Shown in pieces: positions 20,502 through 29,574 of a stretch of DNA of 64,000 nucleotides. This stretch comes from an uncultured Caulobacterales bacterium (GTDB lineage: Bacteria > Pseudomonadota > Alphaproteobacteria > Caulobacterales > Maricaulaceae). The notes beneath the pieces were generated by a model that worked only from the letters and a program-made list of their open reading frames with translations, ran no database searches and was not told the DNA's origin. Made by a program: the position numbers and the translations under genes. Within the stretch, counting starts at the first letter, position 1. Each line of letters starts with the position of its first letter. Location: positions 992,001 through 1,056,000 of the forward strand of contig CANNER010000001.1 of the NCBI GenBank assembly GCA_947503715.1, written 5' to 3'.

Positions 20502-21244
20502 TAACCCAGTTCGGTGAGCGCAACGGACATGGTCACACGGCCGAATGGCCCGTGCTCATCCAATAGCTGCCCATCACCCATGCCTATACCATTAGGCGTC
20601 CAAGTTGCATTGGGCCGAATACCGATCTGGTCGCCAGAAGGATGACGTGCCAAAACAACATTCAGATTGATGTTTGGGTCGGCAAGCCTTGGCTTTTCGG
20701 GCCTTCCCAATCCATGGGTCCAATCTGCAGGCCCCAAGACGCTCGCCATAGAAGTCATGCCATCCACGATCACATCGGTATATCGAAACCAAATAATGCC
20801 ATTATCGGATTGACGGACTTCAAAATTGTCCATCATCCATGGAGCACCATGCATGGCCTTGCGGGGCGGCAGTGTTGGAAGACTAGACGGATTTTGGAGA
20901 GCTATTGGCGGCTGCTCGATATACGGCATGGCAATTGAGTGAACAAAGCAAACGGTTGCTTGCGCCGTGCGATTGTCTCCAACTTGTACGTAATTTGAGA
21001 GAAAGCTCACCCGGCGCCCCTGCCGAACGACATGAGGTTCTGTTTGCAAAAGTCCGGCATGCGTTGGCCGCAAGAATTCAACTGATGCTGAAACAGCGAC
21101 TCCCAAGTCAAGTTCAGTCGCCATTTGTTCCAACTCAGATACCATGAGTCCTGCGACTGCACCTCCCTGTAAACCTCGAAACGGCCCTTGTGCCGTCGGC
21201 ATACTTTTCCAAAAATTATCTTCATGCTTTTCGAAGGCTGGCAC
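20501..21244 (-). CDS. TesB-like thioesterase family protein
   Basis: 247 residues of double-hotdog thioesterase type (4HBT_3 pattern). The N-terminal half has GPFRGLQGGAVAGLM and SVEFLRPTHAG; the C-terminal half has DWTHGLGRPEKP and GRVTMSVALTELG. Members hydrolyse acyl-CoA thioesters. It is the first gene of a two-gene operon with the hydrolase, divergent from the LysR gene and sharing a 67-bp promoter region. Confidence 0.72.
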   Translation of the reverse strand: MPAFEKHEDNFWKSMPTAQGPFRGLQGGAVAGLMVSELEQMATELDLGVAVSASVEFLRPTHAGLLQTEPHVVRQGRRVSFLSNYVQVGDNRTAQATVCFVHSIAMPYIEQPPIALQNPSSLPTLPPRKAMHGAPWMMDNFEVRQSDNGIIWFRYTDVIVDGMTSMASVLGPADWTHGLGRPEKPRLADPNINLNVVLARHPSGDQIGIRPNATWTPNGIGMGDGQLLDEHGPFGRVTMSVALTELG

Positions 21245-21253
21245 GCTATACTC

Positions 21254-21269
21254 CTGTAGTTTTTTACAG
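21254..21269. promoter_or_regulatory. Inverted repeat in LysR/thioesterase divergent promoter
   Basis: CTGTAGTTTTTTACAG is a 5+6+5 inverted repeat containing a T-N11-A core, the LysR-type binding consensus. It lies in the 67-bp space between the divergent thioesterase and LysR genes. Confidence 0.5.
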
Positions 21270-21311
21270 TAATTAAGCGTATTTCTATGTTACCAAAAGA
21301 GAATTCGATTT

Positions 21312-22268
21312 ATGAATCATGAGAATATCTCATCAATTAAGATGTCAGAACGGTTACCTTCTATATCGGCGCTGTTGGCTTTTGAAGCCGCCGCAAATTA
21401 TGGATCATATGCGGATGCAGCCGAACATTTGGGGCGTACACCATCGGCTGTCTCACATGCCATCAGGGATATGGAAACACGGTTTGGAGAAACACTATTC
21501 CAGCGGGCTGGGCGCTCGGTGATGCTAACCCGTACGGGAGAGGATTATCTTGAAGCGGTCTCACAGGCACTTACGACCCTGCGAGCGGCTACGCGGCAGT
21601 TGGGTCGTAGCCGGGAAGGTCACATTGTCAGAATTAGCGCATTACCGTTCTTTACAAGTACAATCCTACTGCCCAACCTCAGTCGCTTTGAAAATGACAA
21701 CCCGCAATATGATCTTCGCATAGAGACATCGAGTGTTTACGCAGACATCTTAAATGGAGAAGCAGACGTCGCTATTCGGTTTGGAGGAGCTCATAGCGAA
21801 AACCTTGTTTGCAAGTCTTTAATCGCCATTGCTGGGCAGCCGGTTGTATCGCCAAAATATCTCTGCTCAGCTCCACCGCTTAACAATTTGGACGAGTTAC
21901 GAGCTCATACGCTCATACACGTACGGGCGCATGAAAACGCTTGGCATAGTTGGGGAAACTCAAATGGCTTACGTGATCTCGAAGGTCAGCGAGCGCTGAC
22001 ATTTGACACCATTCTTGGAGCTTTAGACGCCGTCAAAGCGGGGCATGGTATTGCACTGGCTATGGATCCGCTCATTCGCGTATATCCAGGCTATGGATCA
22101 GACTTTGTTCCTATTTTAAACGCTGCTACGGGACATGTAGCAGAATATAATTTTGTGTGTCGACGGAGCAATTTTGACGACCCAAAAATTCAAAGAACAT
22201 TCGAATGGCTACAATTCTCAATTTCTAAAATTATAAAAACGACGGAAGACTTAGAGCCGATGAATTAG
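21312..22268 (+). CDS. LysR-family transcriptional regulator (GcvA-like)
   Basis: 318 residues. The winged HTH is at about 14-75 (LPSISALLAFEAAANYGSYADAAEHLGRTPSAVS is the typical GcvA-like start), and the effector-binding domain follows from about 100 with PLFTS-like LPFFTSTILLPNL and GEADVAIRFG. It is divergent from the thioesterase-hydrolase pair and probably regulates it. Confidence 0.85.
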   Translation: MNHENISSIKMSERLPSISALLAFEAAANYGSYADAAEHLGRTPSAVSHAIRDMETRFGETLFQRAGRSVMLTRTGEDYLEAVSQALTTLRAATRQLGRSREGHIVRISALPFFTSTILLPNLSRFENDNPQYDLRIETSSVYADILNGEADVAIRFGGAHSENLVCKSLIAIAGQPVVSPKYLCSAPPLNNLDELRAHTLIHVRAHENAWHSWGNSNGLRDLEGQRALTFDTILGALDAVKAGHGIALAMDPLIRVYPGYGSDFVPILNAATGHVAEYNFVCRRSNFDDPKIQRTFEWLQFSISKIIKTTEDLEPMN

Positions 22269-22415
22269 ACCTATCGTGAAGTCCGCTTTGGGGATGATTT
22301 TACTTATTTCTTCAACTTTATTTGCTTTACGAGCATCCTAACTTCTTGCCTCACAAATCTATTGCGCTATCCAGTAAGGTATTGTATTCATTGACTTATC
22401 AGGACGATGGCAACC

Positions 22416-22435
22416 CCAGGTTCGGGCACCATTTC
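22416..22435 (+). repeat. attR direct repeat
   Basis: Exact copy of the tRNA-Phe 3' end at 13839-13858. It marks the right border of the mobilizable element. The 150 bp between the LysR stop and this site hold nothing recognisable. Confidence 0.92.
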
Positions 22436-22510
22436 TCCCTCCCCTCTAGAACCAGCGCTCATAACGCCCTTGTGACTGGCGCGATGGCGGCAGTTTTGTA
22501 TTGTGCGGAT

Positions 22511-22900
22511 ATGAAAAAGACAGCCCTTATTTCCATCGCCCTCCTTCTAACGTCTCCGGCACTCGCTCAAGACTCAGCTGATTGGACTTTTGTTCAGAAG
22601 CGTTATAAAATCGAAGGCACGGCGAAGATCGAAAACGTTGACGGCGAAACGCATCTGGTTTTGTCAGAGGATTTTAAAACCAAGAACGGGCCGGATCTCA
22701 AAGTTTACCTGACCAAGAAACCTATAGAATCTCTCACTGGGCAAGATGTTAAAAATGATGCGACGAAGATTGGTGTGTTGAAATCCAATAAAGGCGCACA
22801 GTCCTATATTTTGCCGGCCGACCTCGATCTTGCGGATTATGAGAGCGTTGTCATTCACTGCGAAGCCTTCACCGTCCTTTGGGGCGGATTTGACCTCTAG
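22511..22900 (+). CDS. Exported DM13-domain protein
   Basis: 129 residues from ATG 22511. Signal peptide MKKTALISIALLLTSPALAQ with an AQ/D cleavage site. The rest fits the DM13 domain: DWTFVQKRYKIEGTAKIE, then LSEDFKTKNGPDLKVYLTKK, and the end HCEAFTVLWGGFDL with the conserved Cys. DM13 domains are proposed redox/electron-transfer modules. An upstream in-frame extension to 22322 crosses the attR site and is not used. Confidence 0.82.
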   Translation: MKKTALISIALLLTSPALAQDSADWTFVQKRYKIEGTAKIENVDGETHLVLSEDFKTKNGPDLKVYLTKKPIESLTGQDVKNDATKIGVLKSNKGAQSYILPADLDLADYESVVIHCEAFTVLWGGFDL

Positions 22901-22923
22901 GTCGAATGACTTAAACGGGTTGC

Positions 22924-23727
22924 ATGGCTGACCTCTCCCAATTGATTTCCCACCGCTTCCGCGGTTTTTCCGAACACGAAAATACAATCGCCGGTCTGAA
23001 CGCAGCCCTCAATTGGGGCGTCGCGCAGGTCGAGTTTGATGTACGGGTCACGCGGTGCGGGACGCCCCTGATCTATCACGATGAAGCCGCGCCGGATGGC
23101 AAAGGCCGGATACGCAAGATTTGCGATATCATGGCGAGTGACCGCCGGAACCTTGCCGGAAAATTCGCGCATATGCCATCGGTGGATGCGCTCTTCAAAG
23201 CCGCCTCAAAACACCCAAACAAAGCCGCCCTCCTCGTCGATATGAAGGATGCGGGATTCGAGGATATGTTGGTGGCGTTGGCTAAAGCCCACCGCCTGAC
23301 GGACCGGATCATCTGGGTCAGTTGGTTACCGGAAACACTTTATGCCGTGAAAGATTTACTTCCAGATGCGGAAATTTGCTTATCCCACTGGTGCAAGTCA
23401 CCGGACGCTCCGACACGACAGATCCACAAGGTTTTTGAAGCCGAGGCAAGACACATTGCCCGCCCTTACCGTACAATTGTTCACGGCGAACGCTCCGGTT
23501 GGTTTGTCGACGGACCTCTACGCGGCGATATGCGGGACTTGGTGTCGAGCGTTTGCGTGCCAGCGAATATGGTCACGCTTGAACTCATTGAGGATTATCA
23601 CCGTGACGGCATTGCGGTTTCCACATTTTCATATGTTACGCGCGACACATTGGAAGCTGCGGAATCAGAATTTGGCATTGACGACTTCTTTATCGACGCG
23701 AAGGTCGTGTTCGACAGTTATTCGTGA
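22924..23727 (+). CDS. Glycerophosphodiester phosphodiesterase
   Basis: 267 residues. GDPD-type TIM barrel with the N-terminal ISHRFRGFSEHENT (His and Glu-Asn of the HRG/ENT motif), VEFDVRVTRCGTPLIYHD (metal ligands E, D and general acid H). Hydrolyses deacylated phospholipids to glycerol-3-phosphate and an alcohol. No signal peptide, so cytosolic. The usual HRG is HRF here. Converges on yacG with a 10-bp overlap. Confidence 0.85.
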   Translation: MADLSQLISHRFRGFSEHENTIAGLNAALNWGVAQVEFDVRVTRCGTPLIYHDEAAPDGKGRIRKICDIMASDRRNLAGKFAHMPSVDALFKAASKHPNKAALLVDMKDAGFEDMLVALAKAHRLTDRIIWVSWLPETLYAVKDLLPDAEICLSHWCKSPDAPTRQIHKVFEAEARHIARPYRTIVHGERSGWFVDGPLRGDMRDLVSSVCVPANMVTLELIEDYHRDGIAVSTFSYVTRDTLEAAESEFGIDDFFIDAKVVFDSYS

Positions 23728-23915
23728 TCATTGGCTGGACGGTAGGGATCCGATTCTTCCGGATTTTCATGTGCGCTGGGCGCGGGCTCGAGTGTCGGAA
23801 TCGCATAGCCGCCCGTCAACCACTGCCCCAAGTCAAGATCGGCGCAGCGCTTTGAGCAGAACGGTTTGAATGCCTCGACGGCCTGTTTCTTTTTGCAATA
23901 GGTACACGGCTTCAT
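23718..23915 (-). CDS. yacG: YacG-type zinc-binding protein (DNA gyrase inhibitor)
   Basis: 65 residues with a four-cysteine zinc site: CTYC near the N-terminus and FCSKRCADLDLGQWL, the family signature. YacG binds gyrase in E. coli. The acidic tail is long. Its start overlaps the RNase E/G gene stop by ATGA, closing the murA-led operon. Confidence 0.88.
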   Translation of the reverse strand: MKPCTYCKKKQAVEAFKPFCSKRCADLDLGQWLTGGYAIPTLEPAPSAHENPEESDPYRPANDHE

Positions 23916-24931
23916 CTGTCAGCTTTCACATCGACGGCCTCACCGACACTGACATTATAACGCGCGCCCATCCGGTCAGTCAGGTCAGCTTTCCAGTCAA
24001 ATGGAGCATCCTTCAGCCAGTCGGATATGTCCTGCGTCACAATTAATTCCAGTTTCGCGCCGGGAGAGACTTTCGCCTCCCGAGTCAGTCGACGTAAGGC
24101 CCGCAAAGACCGCGTCGCAATCGTCGGTTCACCCCATTTGTCATTCAAGGTCTCATCCAACGAGATATCCGGTTTCGCGCGGGTCATCTCAATCACACCA
24201 AAGCGAGAAAGCGTATTGAATTTTGTCATGGCGGGATCGGCTTCGAACGCGTCTTCCAGTGTCCGCTCTAACGTTTTGCGTTGTTTGGGCTGACGCAAAT
24301 TCGGGAAATCAATGACGACCAAACCGCCCAAACCCCGAAGACGCAGCTGATGTGCGATCATTTTCGCGGCTTCATTCGCGGCCGCAGCAGCGGATTCGGA
24401 TGCGCCCTTGTCCACATCAATCGCGATCAAGGCTTGGGTCTGTTCCATCATGATCGACCCGCCACCCGGCAGCCCGATATGTGCTTCGCAGACTTCGTCC
24501 ATGGCATTCACGGAAGCATCGTCTTTTGTCAGATTAGGAAATTTTTCGAGTAATCGCTCGTGTAAGCTCAGGCGTTTTACTAGACCGACTTTACTGTCCG
24601 ACTCAGCAATAAAACGGACAGTTGCGCCCTTGCCCGCAACCTGTGACCGAAGCACTTTAACTTCGACCGTTTGCCCCTCCGTCAACCGGGGCATGTCACG
24701 TTGTGCGGCAAATGGCAGGAGCGCAGGCGCGCAGGCGCCGCCTATGTCCACCCAAGCCCCGGCCACAGACGGATCGACCGTTTTGACTTGCGCGATATAG
24801 GTATCGCCCGCCCTCGGCGATGTGGTCCAGACGCGGTCGACATACAATTCGACAAGACGACGGCCCTCATATACAGCGGCGCGGGTTTCACCGATGGCCT
24901 GTTCAATCACAACACGACGTTTCATGCGCAA
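23912..24931 (-). CDS. Short RNase E/G-family ribonuclease
   Basis: 339 residues. It has the S1-like region (YIAQVKTVDPSVAGAWVDIG) and a catalytic part with IAIDVDKG (DNase I-like metal site, IDVNTG in RNase G) and VVIDFPNL. It lacks the Zn-link cysteines and the long scaffold of RNase E, so it is the short paralog common in alphaproteobacteria. Overlaps maf by 10 bp and yacG by 4 bp. Confidence 0.83.
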   Translation of the reverse strand: MRMKRRVVIEQAIGETRAAVYEGRRLVELYVDRVWTTSPRAGDTYIAQVKTVDPSVAGAWVDIGGACAPALLPFAAQRDMPRLTEGQTVEVKVLRSQVAGKGATVRFIAESDSKVGLVKRLSLHERLLEKFPNLTKDDASVNAMDEVCEAHIGLPGGGSIMMEQTQALIAIDVDKGASESAAAAANEAAKMIAHQLRLRGLGGLVVIDFPNLRQPKQRKTLERTLEDAFEADPAMTKFNTLSRFGVIEMTRAKPDISLDETLNDKWGEPTIATRSLRALRRLTREAKVSPGAKLELIVTQDISDWLKDAPFDWKADLTDRMGARYNVSVGEAVDVKADR

Positions 24932-25488
24932 GCTGCCATTAAAAGATTTCGAGTTTCATAGACGGGTAAACCGACAACGCCCGTGAAAGAGCCAGATAGG
25001 TTTATGATATAAGCGCCCGCGAGACCTTGGATACCGTAGCCACCCGCTTTGCCGTCCCATTCACCACTATCGAGATATTCGGTCATCTCAGACTCGCTTA
25101 GACGTTTCATTTTAAGGCGGGTTTCGGACACGCGGGAGCGCAAACAACCTTCAGAATCAATGACCGCCACACCGGTGAAAACACGGTGGCTGCGTCCGGA
25201 GAGTAATTTCAGACACTCTTCAGCTGTTTGACGATCTTCAGATTTCGGAAGGATACGACGCCCCACACCGACGACCGTATCAGACGCCAGAACGACCTGC
25301 CCCGCATGATCAGAGGCTACTTTCTGCGCCTTTTCACAAGCTAAACGCAGGGCATGCCCGCGCGGCAACTCACCTTCGATGGGATCTTCGCTGATGTCGG
25401 CGGGAATAATTTGTGAAGGTGTAAGCCCGATTTGCGCGAGCAGGTCGCGGCGGCGCGGGCTGGCACTGGCCAGGATGAAAGGTTTCAT
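24922..25488 (-). CDS. Maf-family nucleoside triphosphate pyrophosphatase
   Basis: 188 residues. SASPRRRDLL at the N-terminus and LASDTVVG in the centre are the Maf signatures. The family hydrolyses noncanonical or pyrimidine nucleoside triphosphates. It is 10 bp after infA, as in many alphaproteobacteria. Confidence 0.92.
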   Translation of the reverse strand: MKPFILASASPRRRDLLAQIGLTPSQIIPADISEDPIEGELPRGHALRLACEKAQKVASDHAGQVVLASDTVVGVGRRILPKSEDRQTAEECLKLLSGRSHRVFTGVAVIDSEGCLRSRVSETRLKMKRLSESEMTEYLDSGEWDGKAGGYGIQGLAGAYIINLSGSFTGVVGLPVYETRNLLMAACA

Positions 25489-25498
25489 CCCGGAGGCG

Positions 25499-25717
25499 TT
25501 ATTTGAAGCGATAGGTAATCCGACCCTTGGTCAGATCATAAGGTGTCATCTCGACCGTGACACGATCACCCGCGAGGACGCGAATACGGTTTTTCCGCAT
25601 ACGACCAGCGGTGTGAGCAATGATCTCGTGATCGTTCACGAGCTTTACGCGGAATGTTGCATTTGGCAGAAGTTCAACGACTTCGCCTTCAAATTCCAAG
25701 AGTTCTTCTTTAGCCAA
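25499..25717 (-). CDS. infA: Translation initiation factor IF-1
   Basis: 72 residues, the standard length, with the S1-like OB fold: [13 protein letters not shown], then [12 protein letters not shown]-type motif (here [13 protein letters not shown]) and the end [11 protein letters not shown]. Sits between the LMW phosphatase and maf genes with a 66-bp gap upstream that may hold its own promoter. Confidence 0.98.
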   Translation of the reverse strand: MAKEELLEFEGEVVELLPNATFRVKLVNDHEIIAHTAGRMRKNRIRVLAGDRVTVEMTPYDLTKGRITYRFK

Positions 25718-25783
25718 AATTTTTCCTTCGGATGGCGTTACTGTTGAGCGGTATATAGGCGGTTTTTGTGCGGTTTAAAGGAC

Positions 25784-26200
25784 TTATTGCGGCAAACGAA
25801 ATTCCCGCGCGATACGGGCGTCAATATTACTTCGAATGGCGCGGTAATTATTCAGCATCGCACGGACATCCAGTGAGCCCTCACCCGGGTCAGGAACAGC
25901 CCAGAGTTCGACCTGTATGTCACTCCCCTCAAACGCGGTTTCCGCCCCCGCCTTGGCGGATTCGGTAAAGGCGATGACGCGGTCGAAATCCTCATCCTGA
26001 ACTTCTGCGAGGCCAAGGGGCTCATGCTCCGACATATCAATGCCGACTTCTTGCATCACGCCCAGCATGAATTCATTCGGATCAATCGGTGAGAGGCCGC
26101 AGCTCTGCACATCAATTTTGTCCCCTGCGCGTTTGCGCAAGAGGCCTTCCGCCATAGGAGAGCGCACGGAATTGAGTTGGCAGACGAAGAGGACTTTCAT
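25784..26200 (-). CDS. Low-molecular-weight protein tyrosine phosphatase family protein
   Basis: 138 residues from ATG 26200. The P-loop C-X5-R is Cys7 to Arg13 in VCQLNSVRSPMAEG; the general acid Asp is in VPDPGEG near the C-terminus. Related to LMW-PTPs and thioredoxin-type arsenate reductases. The ATG overlaps the UPF0262 stop (ATGA), so the start nine codons upstream is not preferred. Confidence 0.87.
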   Translation of the reverse strand: MKVLFVCQLNSVRSPMAEGLLRKRAGDKIDVQSCGLSPIDPNEFMLGVMQEVGIDMSEHEPLGLAEVQDEDFDRVIAFTESAKAGAETAFEGSDIQVELWAVPDPGEGSLDVRAMLNNYRAIRSNIDARIAREFRLPQ

Positions 26201-26676
26201 CGGATTGTCCGCCTGTGCAATGCGCAAATCAGGGTGAAAAGCCTGCGCGATGTGTTGAAGCCGAGTTCGACCTGATTGCGCAGCGCGTCGGACAACATGC
26301 GCGAACCCTCATTATGCAAACCGCGCCGCCCCATATCAATCGCCTCGATTTGCGCCGATGTCGCCGTTCGAATCGCATTGTGATAGCTCTCGCAAATCAT
26401 GAAATAATCTTTGATGACGCGACGGAAAGGCACGAGCGAGATTGTATAGGTCCCGCGCGGAGAGCCATTTGTGCGCTCCACTTCAAATAAGAGCCGCCGC
26501 CCATCCTGCATTTTCAAGGTCAGGACATAGGGCCCGCGCTCGCTTTCCAGCGGGCGGAACTCGTTTTCTTCCAGCAGATCAAACACAGCCACACGCCGCT
26601 CATGTTGCATTTCAATTGAGGTGACAGGCAAGCTGTCCTCGTCAATATGGAGCTCGGCGATGTAGTGATCAGTCAT
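26197..26676 (-). CDS. UPF0262 family protein
   Basis: 159 residues from the ATG at 26676 ([13 protein letters not shown]). The pattern DGRRLLFEV, FRRVIKDYFMICESYHNAIR and DMGRRGLHNEGS is the alphaproteobacterial UPF0262 family, function unknown. It overlaps DUF2948 upstream by 8 bp and the phosphatase downstream by 4 bp. Confidence 0.88.
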   Translation of the reverse strand: MTDHYIAELHIDEDSLPVTSIEMQHERRVAVFDLLEENEFRPLESERGPYVLTLKMQDGRRLLFEVERTNGSPRGTYTISLVPFRRVIKDYFMICESYHNAIRTATSAQIEAIDMGRRGLHNEGSRMLSDALRNQVELGFNTSRRLFTLICALHRRTIR

Positions 26677-27085
26677 CGTGTTTTGGAATGCGTTTTGTCG
26701 GTGTGGGTTCACCGATATCTGCCAGTGTCACGTCTAGCGCTTCCGCATCAATTTGAATGATACCACCACCTGCCAGTGTAAGTTCAATCAAACCTGCAGG
26801 CGCGTCTGTCGGGGTGAAGGTTAGTCCCAATATGACCGCAAAGGCATCCGCCTTCGACAGATCAACGCCCTGCGCCCGCACTTTCATGACGCCGTCAAAC
26901 CGCAGGCCGCTTTCGATACGATACGGCTTAGGCTTTTCGCGCATGTAACGCGAGAGACGCAGCGTAAAACTATGCCCCTTCCTGTCATAGCGGGTCTGAC
27001 CGATCTGGAAAATCGAGTCCTGAACAGCTCCCGCGATCACTTCCAGATCGGACGTCTCGGTCGCCAGTAAACGCAATTTAGTCAT
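26669..27085 (-). CDS. DUF2948 family protein
   Basis: 138 residues. The opening [28 protein letters not shown] and the [16 protein letters not shown] stretch match DUF2948, a family found directly after murA in alphaproteobacteria. Function unknown. Overlaps murA by 8 bp. Confidence 0.88.
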   Translation of the reverse strand: MTKLRLLATETSDLEVIAGAVQDSIFQIGQTRYDRKGHSFTLRLSRYMREKPKPYRIESGLRFDGVMKVRAQGVDLSKADAFAVILGLTFTPTDAPAGLIELTLAGGGIIQIDAEALDVTLADIGEPTPTKRIPKHDD

Positions 27086-28343
27086 CAGCCTGCCTTGATA
27101 TCCTCGCGCCGCATTGGCCGAGCTTCACTTCGATTTGCTCGAACCCACGGTCGAGATGGTACACACGGGAGATATGCGTCTCACCCCGCGCTGCCAACCC
27201 CGCATTGATTAAACATGCAGAGGCGCGCAAATCCGTCGCCATGACGGGTGCGCCGCGAAATTCTTTCACGCCGCGCACAATCGCCTCTCGCCCTGTGACG
27301 GTAATGTCCGCGCCCATCCGGGCGAGTTCGGGACAATGCATGAAGCGGTTTTCGAAGATGTTCTCTCGCACAATGGACACACCGTCCGCGAGGCACATGA
27401 AGGCCATGAATTGGGCCTGCAGGTCCGTCGGGAAACCGGGATAGGCCATCGTGTCTACGTCGACAGGCTTAGGCCGCCCGCCGCCACGTTCGATCAGAAC
27501 CGTTGTCTCGTCCAGCGAGACCTTCGCACCCGCCTGCGCGATGAGTGGCCAGAGCGCACCGAGATGATCCGAGCGAATATTGCGAAGCCGCACGGAACCG
27601 CCAGCCGTCGCGGCGGCTAAGGCATAGGTTCCGGCTTCAATCCGGTCAGGCACGACGGAATGTTCGACGCCCGAGAGGGATTTGACGCCTTCAATCCGGA
27701 CCTCGGACCGCCCTGCCCCCGAAATTTTCGCGCCCATCGCGTTCAAACAATTTGCAAGATCGACGATTTCGGGTTCGCGCGCGGCATTGTAAAGGACAGT
27801 TTCGCCCTTGGCGAGGACGGCCGCCAACATGGCATGTTCCGTTGCTCCGACGGTCACAAAGGGAAATGTGATTTCCGCGCCGACAAGTCCGCCCTTGGCC
27901 GAAGCAATGACGTAGCCTTCTTCCAGTTCAATTTTCGCGCCGAGTGACTCGAGAGCTTTCAGGTGCAAATCAACGGGTCGCGCCCCGATGGCACAGCCGC
28001 CCGGTAGGGACACTTTCGCCGCGTGATGTCTGGCAAGAATGGGGCCTAACACGTTAAAGCTCGCACGCATTTTCCGCACAAGATCATAGGGCGCCGTCGT
28101 GCTGCTCAACTTTGGTCCGTGAAGTCGCATCACATCCGACTCGCCCGCATCAACCTCGACACCGAGATGACGGAGCAGACCTGCCATGGACCGCGTATCC
28201 CGCAATCTTGGCATATTGATCAGGGTAACGGGCTCATCCGTCAGCAGGCAGACGGCCATGAGTTTAATCGCAGAGTTTTTCGCCCCGCTAATCCTGATTT
28301 CCCCGTTGAGCGGGAACCCGCCCTCAATGACTATCTTATCCAT
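27078..28343 (-). CDS. murA: UDP-N-acetylglucosamine 1-carboxyvinyltransferase
   Basis: First committed step of peptidoglycan synthesis: transfers enolpyruvate from PEP to UDP-GlcNAc. 421 residues, usual length. Lys22-Asn23 in SGAKNSA and the catalytic Cys117 in [15 protein letters not shown] are present, so it is the fosfomycin-sensitive Cys type. Heads the operon murA-DUF2948-UPF0262-LMW phosphatase-infA-maf-RNase-yacG. Confidence 0.97.
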   Translation of the reverse strand: MDKIVIEGGFPLNGEIRISGAKNSAIKLMAVCLLTDEPVTLINMPRLRDTRSMAGLLRHLGVEVDAGESDVMRLHGPKLSSTTAPYDLVRKMRASFNVLGPILARHHAAKVSLPGGCAIGARPVDLHLKALESLGAKIELEEGYVIASAKGGLVGAEITFPFVTVGATEHAMLAAVLAKGETVLYNAAREPEIVDLANCLNAMGAKISGAGRSEVRIEGVKSLSGVEHSVVPDRIEAGTYALAAATAGGSVRLRNIRSDHLGALWPLIAQAGAKVSLDETTVLIERGGGRPKPVDVDTMAYPGFPTDLQAQFMAFMCLADGVSIVRENIFENRFMHCPELARMGADITVTGREAIVRGVKEFRGAPVMATDLRASACLINAGLAARGETHISRVYHLDRGFEQIEVKLGQCGARISRQADD

Positions 28344-28414
28344 GTGATCCGCTTTTAACCGTGATTTGCGCGGGTGTTAGGGGGCAAGTCCGTCTGAATC
28401 AAGGCGGCGGCGTG

Positions 28415-28552
28415 TCAGTCTTCGGGCGAAGGCTTAACCGTATCGGATTTCGCCTTTCGCACGGCCTGTTTCCGACGCCGCAAATTCGCGCGCAACTGTT
28501 CCGCCAAACGCTCTTCGCGTGACTTTTTTCCGGTGAGACCTTTTTCCGACAT
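28415..28552 (-). CDS. Small basic conserved-type protein upstream of murA
   Basis: 45 residues: starts MSEKGLTGKKSREERLAEQL, very rich in Lys and Arg, helical, no membrane segment. Small proteins of this type (RANLRRRKQ centre) are often found next to murA in alphaproteobacteria. Function unknown. The gap to murA is 71 bp. Confidence 0.7.
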   Translation of the reverse strand: MSEKGLTGKKSREERLAEQLRANLRRRKQAVRKAKSDTVKPSPED

Positions 28553-28624
28553 GGAATTAGAATAAGCCGCGCTAAAGGCTTTTCAAGTCATAGATGCTCG
28601 TCTATAGCGCCCTTCATTCCAGAG

Positions 28625-28699
28625 GCCGCGGTAGCTCAGTGGTAGAGCGCATCATTGGTAATGATGAGGTCGGGAGTTCAATTCTCCCTCGCGGCACCA
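28625..28699 (+). tRNA. tRNA-Thr (GGT)
   Basis: 75 nt including CCA. The acceptor stem GCCGCGG pairs with TCGCGGC (one G-U pair at position 7). The anticodon loop TTGGTAA carries GGT and the T-stem is GGGAG/CTCCC. Its 3' half reappears in diverged form at 53709-53752. Confidence 0.98.
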
Positions 28700-29574
28700 G
28701 TTTTCACTCAATGCTATCAACAACTTCACGGAATTGGCGAGGCACGTCAAATTGGGCAAAATCGATATAGTAAGAACGGGGCGTAATTTTGTTGATTTCC
28801 ACATCCAAAATAAGTGATGAAAAAACGGCTTCAACAGCAGCTTAAATCACTGTTATTTCAAGCTCTATAATAGCAAGTCGTCGGCATATAGCTTAAATCG
28901 TGCAGCTTCCAGAATTTCGACTCTGAGTATTCAGAAGTAGAATTTGACGCACTTTTCTCTAGGAAGCCTTCTAAATCGCTTGTTCGGTATCGGACAACAC
29001 GCCCCATCTTGATGAAACTAGGCCCCTCACCATGACATCTCTACTTGTTAAGGGTGGAGCGCACCTGTCTAACGTCAGCGCCTATGGCACAGATTTAGGT
29101 CTGAGCTAAGAGAAACTTTTGGCTCATCTTCATCCTCTTGGAGTGAAGAATGAGAAAGACAAGAGTGAGCCGGACAGTAACTCTAGGGAATTCCTCTTTA
29201 AACAACCTTCCCCATCAACGAGTTTCAAAAAACTGCCAGTTTTACCAAACCTTTTCTATGAAAAATCGGGTGAAAATTTCAAACCAAACTATCCCTTATC
29301 TTACACCGCAACTTTAGTAGAGGTTAGGAATGCAAATGAGCTTTTACAGTTTGGTGCTGATGTGGCGAGTAATGCAAATGACGACGTAACTAAGATTCCG
29401 GTCAATTCTTTTAACCGTTATTCCATTTTAGTTAGGGAAATTATTTAAACTCACTGATCTTCCCGCATAAGTGCTACAAGCCGCTTATTCGGCAGTTGCA
29501 AACTCAAGGCTTTGGAAAAGTCAGGACTTATCCAGATGTCGCGAGAGAAAGTCACACTTACAAAGCTGACGTAA
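28700..29574. other. Gene-poor stretch after tRNA-Thr
   Basis: No convincing gene. It holds an IS3-type end at 29066-29166. A 109-codon open frame at 29119-29448 begins inside that IS end and has no recognisable motif, so it is probably not a gene. The rest is AT-rich with nothing recognised. Confidence 0.5.
29066..29166 (+). mobile_element. IS3-type terminal fragment, left copy
   Basis: Begins TGTCTAACGTCAGCGC and matches, without gaps, the reverse complement of 53142 downward through the first codons of orfA (ATG at base 85 in both, MRKTR). Similarity stops right after. The same terminus at 53142 points the opposite way. Confidence 0.75.

Larger units (their letters stand above)
13839..22435. 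mobile_element. Integrated mobilizable element (IME) in tRNA-Phe, about 8.6 kb
   Basis: Bounded by the 20-bp direct repeat CCAGGTTCGGGCACCATTTC at 13839-13858 (inside tRNA-Phe) and 22416-22435. A tyrosine recombinase gene starts just inside the left end, as usual for tRNA-targeting elements, and a relaxase gene follows at 17298. No coupling protein or type IV secretion genes are present, so the element could be mobilised only with help. Cargo: an EF-Tu-barrel-like protein, a lipoprotein, and an alpha/beta hydrolase-thioesterase pair with a divergent LysR regulator. The excised form would be 8577 bp. Confidence 0.88.

Noticed and set aside
13839-22435. Self-transmissible ICE
   Set aside because: No coupling protein, VirB-like or other secretion genes between the att repeats; only a relaxase.
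29119-29448. 109-codon open frame after tRNA-Thr
   Set aside because: It begins inside the IS3 end fragment, has no recognisable motif and no good ribosome site.
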